Source: a bacterium HR36
GTDB lineage: Bacteria; Planctomycetota; Planctomycetia; Gemmatales; HRBIN36
Reading direction: 5' to 3'
Length of the DNA stretch: 7,484 nucleotides
NCBI GenBank assembly: GCA_002898995.1
Contig: BEIM01000165.1
Coordinates: forward strand, 1-7,484
The notes below the pieces were generated by a model that saw only the letters and a list, made by a program, of their open reading frames with translations, had not been told where the DNA came from and ran no database searches. The position numbers and the translations under genes were made by a program. Each line of letters starts with the position of its first letter. Within the stretch, counting starts at the first letter, position 1. Shown here piece by piece: positions 1 through 6,900 of the stretch.

Positions 1-2260
1 CTGCCTCCTCGGTCTGAGGCTTGTAAAACCGATTCGCCACCCAACATTCTACTGCCAGCAAAAGCACCACGAGCATAAGCAGCACTGGCAGCAGTTCCAG
101 GGGCGGCGTTTGACCCAGACGCGAACGGGCCAAATCCACCAGTTGCACGGGCGTATCAGCCTGAAGAAGGCTGGTTCCCCCAAAGGTGCTGAGGATTTCC
201 GTCTCGGAAATGCGGTCTTCCACAAATTCAGTTTCCTTCCCGGGCAAGTTGGCGCTAAAGGCGCGGGCCCATTTTTCCTGCAGGTCGCGCACGGTGTAAT
301 TGCCAGGCCGATCCAGACGATCAAAGAAAAGCTCGCGTTGGCGTTGCTCCAGGGTGCCACTGCGCGTTTCGGGGCCCCGCAATTCCCAGCTGAATCCTGC
401 TTCCGCAGTGCTGGGCAAAGGCACGGAGGGCGTGTCTTCACCCAGAATCCAATTGCTGCGCTGCGTTTCCGTCTGCAACAGGTACCGCACGCTCACGAAC
501 GGCAGGGCGAAGTTAGTTTGCCACGGCTGGTAAAAGTTGTTCCAATCACTCCAGTTGGCGGTAGTTCGGCGATACGAGGGCGTGGTGAAAAGCAGCACCC
601 GGCCAGTCCCCTGTGGCGAATCGAGGGTCCGCTCGACGATCAAAGGGCGAGCTTCGTGGCTGACCCGGGCGAGAATCTGTCCCAATGGCTGTTCGCCCTG
701 ACGCAACAGTTCCACCTGCCAGAGCCGATAGACTCGCCCCACTGTCAAATCTGTGTTCCAGTCGCGATAGGCAACAAACAGCGGATGGGCACCGTAATCG
801 GGGACTTCGATGAAAGTGTCGAACGGTAGCTCAACAGGCGTTTGCACTTGCACGGGCAGAATTTGCTGGGCGGTTTCGGTGTTATACGCGGACGGGGCAA
901 TGTCCGCACCGAGTGCCACCACTAAACGGCCGCCCATTTTCACATAATCCCGCAGCCGCTGCCACCATTCCTCAGTGGGTTTGGCGACGTGGAGCAAGCA
1001 GAGCACCTCGGGGAGTTGCTGGGCCAATTCCGCGGGAAGCTGTTCGGAGGTCACCACTTTCACTTCGATTGGCAGCAGCCCGCGCTGGCTGAGTGCTTCT
1101 AAGGCGTTTTTCCAGATTTGCACATCGCTCAGCTGATCGGCTACCAACCACACTCGCTGGCGTTGCGCCACCAGCGTCCAGTAGCGAATGTTATCCGCCT
1201 CCAGCAAATCTGTGCTACGCAAACGCACGCGACCCTGGAGTATAGGAGTTTCCATAACGAACGGTCGAAACCGCACGGTAATATTCTTCGCCTGACCTTC
1301 CTGGCAAGCTATCTGGAAACGCTTGGTTTCGTGCACGCGTTCGCCGACCACCAACTCGACTTCCGTATCCACCGCCGCTCCCGTGCCGCGAATTTCTACC
1401 TGCAATTGCACCGCCTGGTTCAGCCCGACACCGTAAGGCAGTTTTTCCAGGGGCAGGCCCACTTCGCCGACTGCCAGGCTGATACCGGTAATCGCCACGT
1501 TGATCGGGCGAGGGGGACTGAGATCGAAATAGAGCATTGGCAGTTGGGGCTTCTCAGCGGATGCCGACTCCGCAGTCTCAGCTTCCCCTTGTTGGGCAAG
1601 CTCGGCGCGGATTTCCCGGATTTCACCAGCGGCTTCCGTATTCCAGGAAGATGCCGTACGATCGGAGAAAACGCAGAGCACAGTCGGCAACCGCGGCCAC
1701 TTGTCCCCGGCTTGACGCATTTGCCGCAGCACTTCCCGCACCGCGAAAATCACGGGGCGGTTGCGGAGGCGTATCTCTAGGTTGTCGAGGAGTACCTGGG
1801 CCTCACTGCGGTCACGGAACTGCACTCGCGGCTCGGCACTATCCACCACTGCAATTTGGCTGCCCTCGGGCAAACGTCTGACGTATTCCGTCGCCAGCAC
1901 CTGTGCTCGCTGCAATCGGTTTTGGCCCTCAAGCTGATAGCTCATGCTGGCGCTGGTATCGAAAATCAGTACTACTGCAATCGGACTTCCCAGGGGAATC
2001 CATCGGCCAGCGCCGGTGAGCAACGGTCGGCCCAGGGCAGCAATCGCTCCGCCCAGCAACAGCAGACGCAACGCCAGCAACAGCAAATGCCGCAACCGCA
2101 GTTTGCGCAGCAACGACCGTTTGTGTTGCTGGATTAAACGCAGCGCTGGGAACGGCAAACGCTTCGGCTTCTGCCGGAACAGGAGGTGAATGACGATCGG
2201 CGCTGCCAAAAGCGCCAGCCCTGCCACGCTCACTGTCGGCACCAGCCAACTTAGTCCCAT
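1..2260 (-). CDS. BatA-like vWA membrane protein (3' end outside window)
   Basis: The frame is open from an ATG at 2260 down to base 1 (753 codons, no stop); the end lies outside the window. Domains in order: an N-terminal BatA segment with a hydrophobic helix at about residues 6-27 ending in IVIHLLFRQKPK, a second helix at about 58-78, and a vWA domain from about residue 93 with the metal-site motif DTSAS (D101, S103, S105) and a second acidic site FSD (D200). A beta-rich region follows at about 250-365, then a glutamine-amidotransferase-like domain at about 368-450 (VWLVADQ to MGGRLVVALG), a region near 550-660 (GRVLLFTT, PGNYTV), and a C-terminal membrane helix at about 722-746. The family sits in the cytoplasmic membrane with the domains outside it. 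A GAGG lies about 8 bases before the start. The gene follows the DUF58 gene after 20 bases, so the two are probably cotranscribed. The MIDAS Thr seen in DUF58 is not obvious here. Function is unproven; an envelope-stability or complex-assembly role with a MoxR ATPase is inferred. Confidence 0.9.
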   Translation of the reverse strand, partial: MGLSWLVPTVSVAGLALLAAPIVIHLLFRQKPKRLPFPALRLIQQHKRSLLRKLRLRHLLLLALRLLLLGGAIAALGRPLLTGAGRWIPLGSPIAVVLIFDTSASMSYQLEGQNRLQRAQVLATEYVRRLPEGSQIAVVDSAEPRVQFRDRSEAQVLLDNLEIRLRNRPVIFAVREVLRQMRQAGDKWPRLPTVLCVFSDRTASSWNTEAAGEIREIRAELAQQGEAETAESASAEKPQLPMLYFDLSPPRPINVAITGISLAVGEVGLPLEKLPYGVGLNQAVQLQVEIRGTGAAVDTEVELVVGERVHETKRFQIACQEGQAKNITVRFRPFVMETPILQGRVRLRSTDLLEADNIRYWTLVAQRQRVWLVADQLSDVQIWKNALEALSQRGLLPIEVKVVTSEQLPAELAQQLPEVLCLLHVAKPTEEWWQRLRDYVKMGGRLVVALGADIAPSAYNTETAQQILPVQVQTPVELPFDTFIEVPDYGAHPLFVAYRDWNTDLTVGRVYRLWQVELLRQGEQPLGQILARVSHEARPLIVERTLDSPQGTGRVLLFTTPSYRRTTANWSDWNNFYQPWQTNFALPFVSVRYLLQTETQRSNWILGEDTPSVPLPSTAEAGFSWELRGPETRSGTLEQRQRELFFDRLDRPGNYTVRDLQEKWARAFSANLPGKETEFVEDRISETEILSTFGGTSLLQADTPVQLVDLARSRLGQTPPLELLPVLLMLVVLLLAVECWVANRFYKPQTEEA

Positions 2261-2280
2261 GCTGCCGATCCTCGGCACCT

Positions 2281-3177
2281 TTAGAAGCGCTTTTGCCTTT
2301 CAGTCAAATATTGGATCAAAGCGCGATCGAAGTTCTGCCCCGTATGCACGCGGATAATGTCAATGTTCGCCTTGCGGCACTCACGGTCTAGATATTCGGT
2401 GAAATCACGCAGCGCCGCCAAGTACCCATCTCTCACTCCACGACCGTCCAGCGTTAGCCGATCCAGCGTTTCTGGGTCCTCTAGTTCCACGACCTGCCGA
2501 AATGGAAAACTCACCTCCGCCTCATCCAGGATGTGGAAAATAATCACTTCGTTGCCATCGTGGCGGAGGTGGTGCAAGGCGTGAATCACGGGGGGCACAT
2601 CCGTGAGTAAATCGCTGAAGAGGATTACCAAGCTGCGTTTGCGGATGATGCGGGCAATCTGATGCAAGCACTGGGCGACGTCCGTTTGCCCCTGAGGTCG
2701 GGCCGCATCTAGCACACTCAGTATGGCCCCGATTTGCGTCCGTTTGCTCTTAGGCGGCAAAAAAGTCCGAATCTGGGTGTCGAAAGTTACTAGCCCCGTC
2801 GGGTCTTGTTGTTGAATCATGAGAAAACTCATGGCCGCCGCTAGGTTGATCGCGTAACCGAATTTCGTCAACGCTTGGCGATACGTGTAATCCATGGACC
2901 GGCTTAGGTCCATGGCCAGGTAGCAGGTCAGGTTGGTTTCCGCTTGAAACTTTTTGACGTACAGTCGCTCCGTGCGGGCATAAACGTTCCAATCAATATC
3001 CTTGACATCGTCGCCAGGCTCGTATTTGCGGTGCTCACTGAATTCCACACTGAAACCGTGAAAAGGACTGACGTGCAAGCCTGCCAGGAAACCCTGGACA
3101 ATAAACTTCGCCCGCAGGTCTAGCCGACTCACCTGGCGAATAACGTCCGGTCGCAGATATTGCTGAACATTGGCCAT
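2281..3177 (-). CDS. DUF58 domain protein with vWA fold
   Basis: A full-length protein of 298 residues. The DUF58 signature is at residues 46-63 (FSEHRKYEPGDD, then VKDIDW), preceded by the conserved LDLRAKFIVQGFLAGLH. The vWA fold follows, with a complete-looking metal-ion site: DLSRS (D90, S92, S94), a Thr in GQTD (T165) and FSD (D189). There is no signal peptide or membrane helix, so the protein is predicted to be cytoplasmic. In bacteria such proteins are encoded beside a MoxR AAA+ ATPase and BatA-type proteins; the BatA-like gene follows here after 20 bases, but no MoxR gene is in view upstream. The ATG at 3177 was chosen because the MANVQQYLRPDVI beginning matches how planctomycete homologues usually start; no good ribosome binding site precedes it. 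Family assignment is firm; the biological role is inferred only from gene neighbourhood. Confidence 0.95.
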   Translation of the reverse strand: MANVQQYLRPDVIRQVSRLDLRAKFIVQGFLAGLHVSPFHGFSVEFSEHRKYEPGDDVKDIDWNVYARTERLYVKKFQAETNLTCYLAMDLSRSMDYTYRQALTKFGYAINLAAAMSFLMIQQQDPTGLVTFDTQIRTFLPPKSKRTQIGAILSVLDAARPQGQTDVAQCLHQIARIIRKRSLVILFSDLLTDVPPVIHALHHLRHDGNEVIIFHILDEAEVSFPFRQVVELEDPETLDRLTLDGRGVRDGYLAALRDFTEYLDRECRKANIDIIRVHTGQNFDRALIQYLTERQKRF

Positions 3178-3578
3178 CGCCGATGCTTTACTGTTCCCAG
3201 GCTTCAGAATTTGCGCCGCTCTCGTGGCGGCTGAGCGGCTCCCTCAAGCCATCTTACGTGCTACTAGCGGCTACGTAAAGGTCCGCAGTCGCCAAATTGG
3301 CACCCGCACTGCAGGCCGACACTTGCGATGGACGGATAACGGCCTTGAGGCTGCGGTGAGCTGACGCGGAAGCGTCGGGGGTGTTGTGAGGCGATATTGC
3401 CTATTCCCAACATATCGGTATCCGGAAACGACAACGTGCATCGGGACAACGGTTAGCGTGTGGCGATCTTGCGTTATCCCGGTGTGTGTCGGAAACGCGG
3501 GATATCCCAATGAGCCCACGCCCTTAAAAGGCACCTCCTACAGTACGCCCGTTTTCTCACTGCTGCTAGCGGCGTTGT
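3178..3578. other. 401-base gap with short inverted repeats, no convincing gene
   Basis: No reading frame here resembles a known protein. Seen directly: a hairpin GACGC-GGAA-GCGTC at 3363-3376 with a GNRA-type loop, an inverted repeat CGATAT (3392-3397) / ATATCG (3412-3417) with arm centres 20 bases apart, an ATCCCG (3476-3481) / CGGGAT (3498-3503) repeat, and a perfect palindrome GGGATATCCC at 3499-3508. On the minus strand a strong SD-like AGGAGGTG lies at 3539-3532, but no start codon follows at a usable distance; the GTG overlapping it opens an 87-codon frame with no family character. The gap lies upstream of the DUF58 gene, so it may hold that operon's promoter, an untranslated leader or a small RNA. 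No clear -35/-10 pair was found. Confidence 0.5.
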
Positions 3579-3893
3579 TCAACGAATTGCGCCCAGGGAA
3601 GAAGGCCGGCCGATAGGGGGTGAATACGGGCCAGCAGGTATCACTTCTCGATTCTCCCTTTGCCGCAGCTCAATTGAGTTGTCGCGGCGTGGCAAACCTG
3701 CTAGGGAAGGGGGCTCCTGATAACGTTGTTCGTCAGGCGGTGGCGCCCGGAATTCCTGATACTTACCCCACGTTAGCGGATTCCAGGTGTTCGGGGAACT
3801 GGTGCAGCCAAGCAATGCCATCAGGCCGCAGATATACCATACTTCAATGAGCTTGCTGCCCTTCTGACGCGCTCCCTGGCTTGCCATTATCAT
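3579..3893 (-). CDS. Small predicted lipoprotein, Pro-rich
   Basis: A predicted protein of 104 residues. The N-terminus has a basic stretch (RQKGSK), a hydrophobic core (VWYICGLMA) and a lipobox LLGC with the acceptor Cys at residue 30, so it should be a signal peptidase II substrate anchored in a membrane by lipid. The mature part begins CTSSPNTWNPLTWG and is short, rich in Pro, Arg and Glu, with no recognised domain; it looks largely unstructured. The ATG at 3893 is preferred because GGGGGA (3908-3903) lies 9 bases upstream; a further ATG at 3887 is possible, and the frame extends upstream to 3944 without a good start. It is oriented like the DUF58/BatA genes but 401 bases away, so a common operon is uncertain. 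The family was not recognised; the lipobox is the main support that it is real. Confidence 0.65.
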   Translation of the reverse strand: MIMASQGARQKGSKLIEVWYICGLMALLGCTSSPNTWNPLTWGKYQEFRAPPPDEQRYQEPPSLAGLPRRDNSIELRQRENREVIPAGPYSPPIGRPSSLGAIR

Positions 3894-3946
3894 GCCCGCA
3901 TTTCCCCCGCGCAAGCCCCGTCTTGTTTCTTTGCGCACACTCACAC

Positions 3947-3974
3947 TGCATAACGCTTCCTAAGTTTCGGTCAA
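3947..3974 (-). promoter_or_regulatory. Possible sigma-70-like promoter of the lipoprotein gene
   Basis: On the minus strand TTGACC (3974-3969) is followed after 16 bases by TATGCA (3952-3947). The first box matches the -35 consensus at five of six positions; the second is a weak -10. Transcription would begin near 3940, giving a leader of about 45 bases before the ATG at 3893, which also argues against a start at 3944. Planctomycete promoters are poorly defined, so this is a weak call. Confidence 0.3.
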
Positions 3975-4202
3975 GACGACCTGCCGGCAAAGCGGACAGT
4001 TTCGCGCAGCTGTCCCCGACATTGGCAGCATGTGCGTGCCTGATGCGGGTTGGTGAGTGGGACGACCGTACCCAGAAGAATCAGGTCCACGAAATTCAAA
4101 CCTCGGGGTGGTCCGTGCATGAGACGTTTTTTTGCCCGAGAAGCAATTCTCCTTGCGACGATGCTTCCGTCGGAGTGGCTTACCTTATAGGATGTTGTCC
4201 TT
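3975..4202. other. Divergent intergenic region and leader of the NagA-like gene
   Basis: This stretch lies between the minus-strand lipoprotein gene and the plus-strand NagA-like gene and contains no gene I can support. It has a hairpin GGACAG (3994-3999) / CTGTCC (4010-4015) and, close to the plus-strand gene, three successive small stem-loops: GAGAA-GCAA-TTCTC at 4138-4151, CGACG / CGTCG at 4156-4172, and AGGA (4189-4192) / TCCT (4198-4201). The last pairs the only SD-like bases with those just before the ATG. A seven-T run at 4127-4133 does not follow a convincing terminator stem. No clear promoter for the plus strand was found. Confidence 0.4.
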
Positions 4203-5432
4203 ATGGAGAAGCTGAGACGCTTATTTCGCGGGCGTATCGTGCTGCCCGATGGGGTTATTGAAGAAGGGCACGTGCTGTGTGTCGGCGACCGCATCGCTTC
4301 CGTCGGTACCGGACGCGGATCCGCCGAGGCGGATGAAATCGTGGAATGGGCGGAAGGCTATGTCGCGCCCGGGTACGTGGACATACATGTGCACGGCGGG
4401 AGTGGCGCGGATTTCATGGATGGTAGCGAATCCGCCCTGACAACTGTATGCCAGGCACATCTGCGGCACGGGACGACTAGTTTGCTGGCTACCACCTGCG
4501 TAGCCTGGAAAGAGCAGATCCTGACCGTGCTTCGCCTGTGCCAAGATTACAAAAACTGCCCGGAAAAGACAGGGCTACGCCTCCTCGGCGTGCATTTTTA
4601 TGGGCCGTATTTCGCTGCAGAAGCGCGTGGGTGCCATCCCGCTAAGCCCTTGCGTCCACCGTTGGCCGACGCATACGCGGATTATCTGGCATTTGCCGAT
4701 ATCATCGTCACCGCATCGGTCGCGCCCGAGTTACCCGGCGCGGAAGACTTTGCGCGGGCCTGTGTCCAACGCGGTATCCGGCTGAATATCGGCCATTCGC
4801 AGGCCACCGCGGAGCAGGTAGCTGCAGCAATACGCTGGGGGGCTCGCCATGTCGATCACTTATTCTGCGCGATGTCGGATAAAACCAAGTTGCGCCGCCT
4901 CCAGCCCTGGCCGATGCGTGGCGGTGTCCTCGAAGCTGCTCTGCTTTACGATGAACTAACCACGGAGGTGATAGCGGACGGTGTCCACTTATCTGCGGAC
5001 CTGCTGTTATTGGCCTGGAAATGCAAAGGCATCCACCGCCTGGCGCTGGTGACCGATTGCAATCGCGCGTTAGACATGCCCGATGGCAAATACGTTTTCG
5101 GTCCTTTAGATGGTGGGGAACCGTTTTTCGTGCAGGGCGGAGTGGCGCTGACGACCGACGGTCAGGGTTTGGCTTCCAGTGTCCGAGGAATGGATTGGAT
5201 GGTGCGGACGTTCCAGCGTCTCACTGGTCGGCCAGTTTGGGAAGTCATTCGCATGGCTACGCTCACGCCGGCCCAAATCATTGGCCACGCTTACGACCTC
5301 GGTAGTTTGGAAGCAGGAAAACTCGCGGATATAGTGCTGCTGGATGATAAGCTCCACCTTCAGCAGGTATATGTCGGCGGGAAGCTGGCTTGGTCGGCCG
5401 CTGCAACAGCCCTACGCCCACCCACGCGATAG
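4203..5432 (+). CDS. NagA-like amidohydrolase with a substituted metal ligand
   Basis: A 409-residue protein, slightly longer than typical N-acetylglucosamine-6-phosphate deacetylases (about 380). The amidohydrolase architecture is clear: an N-terminal beta segment (RIVLPDGVIEEG), the strand-1 motif PGYVDIHVHGG with H62 and H64, HGTTSLLATT at 89-98, GHSQAT with H198, HVDHLFCAM with H219, ADGVH with H262, and TDC with D285, matching the family's catalytic Asp. The C-terminal beta part ends LADIVLLDDKLHLQQVYVGG. H198, H219 and D285 align with the Zn ligands His195 and His216 and with Asp273 of E. coli NagA. The Zn ligand Glu131 (HLEGP) is replaced by Y133 (HFYGP), and the Asn of HLYNAM by C222. 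The usual reaction is deacetylation of GlcNAc-6-phosphate in the cytoplasm, but the changed site makes substrate and activity uncertain. It is coupled to the propeller gene downstream. The start at 4203 fits the family; its SD (AGGA, 10 bases away) is weak. Confidence 0.9.
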   Translation: MEKLRRLFRGRIVLPDGVIEEGHVLCVGDRIASVGTGRGSAEADEIVEWAEGYVAPGYVDIHVHGGSGADFMDGSESALTTVCQAHLRHGTTSLLATTCVAWKEQILTVLRLCQDYKNCPEKTGLRLLGVHFYGPYFAAEARGCHPAKPLRPPLADAYADYLAFADIIVTASVAPELPGAEDFARACVQRGIRLNIGHSQATAEQVAAAIRWGARHVDHLFCAMSDKTKLRRLQPWPMRGGVLEAALLYDELTTEVIADGVHLSADLLLLAWKCKGIHRLALVTDCNRALDMPDGKYVFGPLDGGEPFFVQGGVALTTDGQGLASSVRGMDWMVRTFQRLTGRPVWEVIRMATLTPAQIIGHAYDLGSLEAGKLADIVLLDDKLHLQQVYVGGKLAWSAAATALRPPTR

Positions 5433-5436
5433 GAGG
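5431..5436 (+). promoter_or_regulatory. Strong SD overlapping the upstream stop codon
   Basis: A perfect AGGAGG lies five bases before the ATG at 5442, and its first two bases are the last two of the TAG that ends the NagA-like gene. This fixes the start of the propeller gene and suggests that the two genes share an mRNA and are translationally coupled. Confidence 0.85.
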
Positions 5437-5441
5437 CGAGC

Positions 5442-6704
5442 ATGACCCGAATGGTCACTACCCTGACACTAAGCTTTGCGGCGCTCATCGGCATAGTGGC
5501 GGTTTATCCGCTCAGAAACACTGTAGCTGACGAAGCACCTCCCTGGAAGTTTGCAATGCAGGAAATCGATCGCACACTCAAGGTAGGCTATGCCGTTCTC
5601 CTGGCCGATGTTAATGCCGATGGTCGTATAGACATTATCGTTGTGGATACACAACGGGTCATCTGGTTTGAAAATCCCACCTGGAAAATGCACTATATTT
5701 TGAAAGGCGGTACGAAACCGGATAACGTTTGCATAGATGCTTATGATATAGATGGCGATGGCCGATTAGACTTCGCCTTGGGTGCTGACTGGCGGCCGTT
5801 TGATACACGCACTGGCGGCACGCTACAGTGGTTGTGGCAAACCGATTCGCCTTATAAGCCGTTCGAGCTCTATCCGATTGACACCGAGCCGACCATCCAC
5901 CGCATCCGTTTTGCGGATGTGCTGGGTATTGGCAAGGCGCAACTAGTTAGCGTTCCACTGATGGGGCGCCTAGCCAGTCGCGATAAGAATTGGATGGATG
6001 CGCCGGTACGGATTAGTGCCTATCGCATTCCCAAAGATCCGAAGCACGATCGCTGGCTCCCCGAAGTTTTAGATGCTTCGTTGCATGTCGCCCATAACTT
6101 CCACATTGCGGACCTGGATGGGGATAAGCGTTTAGATGTTTTAGTCGCCAGTTACGAGGGAGTCAGCTTGCTAAGAACTCGTTCTGGTGGCCAGTGGCAG
6201 CGGACATTGTTAGGAGCGGGTAACCAGGAAAAGCTCAACAGCAATCGGGGCGCCAGCGAAGTAAAGGTCGGCAGATTGAAGAGTGGCCGCATTTTTATAG
6301 CAACTATAGAGCCGTGGCATGGCCATCAGGTAGTCATCTATACTCAGCCGAATAGATTCGGCACAGCGCTTTGGGAGCGGCACGTCATTGATGAGGAATT
6401 GCGCTGGGGCCATGCGGTGTGGTGCGCGGATTTAGATGGCGATGGTAATGATGAGGTGGTTATCGGCGTGCGCGACCGATTGAATGAGCAGATCGGGCCT
6501 GGCGTACGCATCTATCGTTGTTTAGATGGAGTCGGGCACCGGTGGGGGCGGGCGATTATTGAGAACGGTGGGGTCGCGTGTGAAGACCTGGCCGTCGCTG
6601 ATCTCGATAATGATGCTCGCCCAGACATCGTGGCCGTCGGTCGCTTTACAGGGAATGTGCGGATTTATTGGAATCGCACACCTCCGCAGTCTGGTGCTAG
6701 ATAA
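5442..6704 (+). CDS. Exported FG-GAP/VCBS seven-bladed propeller protein
   Basis: A 420-residue protein. Residues 1-29 form a signal peptide or N-terminal anchor with a hydrophobic core at about 8-22 (LTLSFAALIGIVAVY), so the rest should lie outside the cytoplasmic membrane. Five Asp-rich calcium-loop motifs of the FG-GAP/VCBS type are visible: DVNADGRID (56-64), DIDGDGRLD (102-110), DLDGDKRLD (224-232), DLDGDGNDE (330-338) and DLDNDARPD (387-395). Two further repeats, near residues 153-195 (FADVLGIGKAQLVS) and 268-300 (VKVGRLKSGRIFIA), keep the beta pattern but lack the Asp cluster, which gives seven blades. Each blade ends in a strand such as VIWFENP or VRIYWN. The fold resembles planctomycete and acidobacterial propellers and the propeller part of aldos-2-ulose dehydratase, so carbohydrate binding or turnover is possible but unproven. 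It follows the NagA-like gene after nine bases. Translation ends with tandem stops TAA TAG at 6702-6707. Confidence 0.9.
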   Translation: MTRMVTTLTLSFAALIGIVAVYPLRNTVADEAPPWKFAMQEIDRTLKVGYAVLLADVNADGRIDIIVVDTQRVIWFENPTWKMHYILKGGTKPDNVCIDAYDIDGDGRLDFALGADWRPFDTRTGGTLQWLWQTDSPYKPFELYPIDTEPTIHRIRFADVLGIGKAQLVSVPLMGRLASRDKNWMDAPVRISAYRIPKDPKHDRWLPEVLDASLHVAHNFHIADLDGDKRLDVLVASYEGVSLLRTRSGGQWQRTLLGAGNQEKLNSNRGASEVKVGRLKSGRIFIATIEPWHGHQVVIYTQPNRFGTALWERHVIDEELRWGHAVWCADLDGDGNDEVVIGVRDRLNEQIGPGVRIYRCLDGVGHRWGRAIIENGGVACEDLAVADLDNDARPDIVAVGRFTGNVRIYWNRTPPQSGAR

Positions 6705-6900
6705 TAGTGCGTTCGCGGATGGTCCGGAAACCCGAATGGATAGGCACGGCAGCACCGCAGGTTACCATACTTAGTGTCTAACACTGTGCCCCACACGGTA
6801 AAGATGCTTTGCTCTTTTGCGCAAACGGCGTGGTTGGGGCCTAACCATGCAGTAACTGGAACGGCACTAACTGCGGTGTTCGCCGGAACTATACAAGAAT
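6705..6900. other. Convergent spacer with nested inverted repeats
   Basis: The propeller and isomerase-like genes converge on this 196-base spacer; no gene is supported in it. Two structures stand out. AGTGT-CTA-ACACT (6773-6785) is a tight hairpin. GCCCCACACG (6788-6797) can pair with CGTGGTTGGGGC (6829-6840) through ten pairs and a two-base bulge, enclosing a loop with the palindrome TTTGCGCAAA (6816-6825). There is no T-run after either stem, so a classical intrinsic terminator cannot be claimed. It may act as a bidirectional transcription end. Confidence 0.35.

Noticed and set aside
110..829. A 239-codon plus-strand reading frame
   Set aside because: It lies wholly antisense to the open BatA-like frame, has no recognisable motif, and its composition is that of a shadow frame.
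1118..1780. A 220-codon plus-strand reading frame rich in His, Arg and Gln
   Set aside because: Antisense to the vWA and middle part of the BatA-like gene; no domain or ribosome binding site supports it.
1929..2249. A 106-codon minus-strand frame rich in Ala and Val
   Set aside because: It overlaps the first part of the BatA-like gene in another frame; the true frame gives IVIHLLFRQKPK and the DTSAS motif.
1..2260. Frameshifted or broken BatA-like gene, since no long minus-strand frame closes within the window
   Set aside because: Reading codon by codon from 2260 to base 1 gives one uninterrupted frame with expected domains throughout; it simply runs off the left edge.
3271..3534. An 87-codon minus-strand frame starting at a GTG inside AGGAGGTG
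   Set aside because: The start codon overlaps its own SD, and the protein has no family character, signal or domain.
4127..4133. Seven-T run as an intrinsic terminator
   Set aside because: No adequate GC-rich stem precedes it on the plus strand, and no plus-strand gene lies upstream that would need it.
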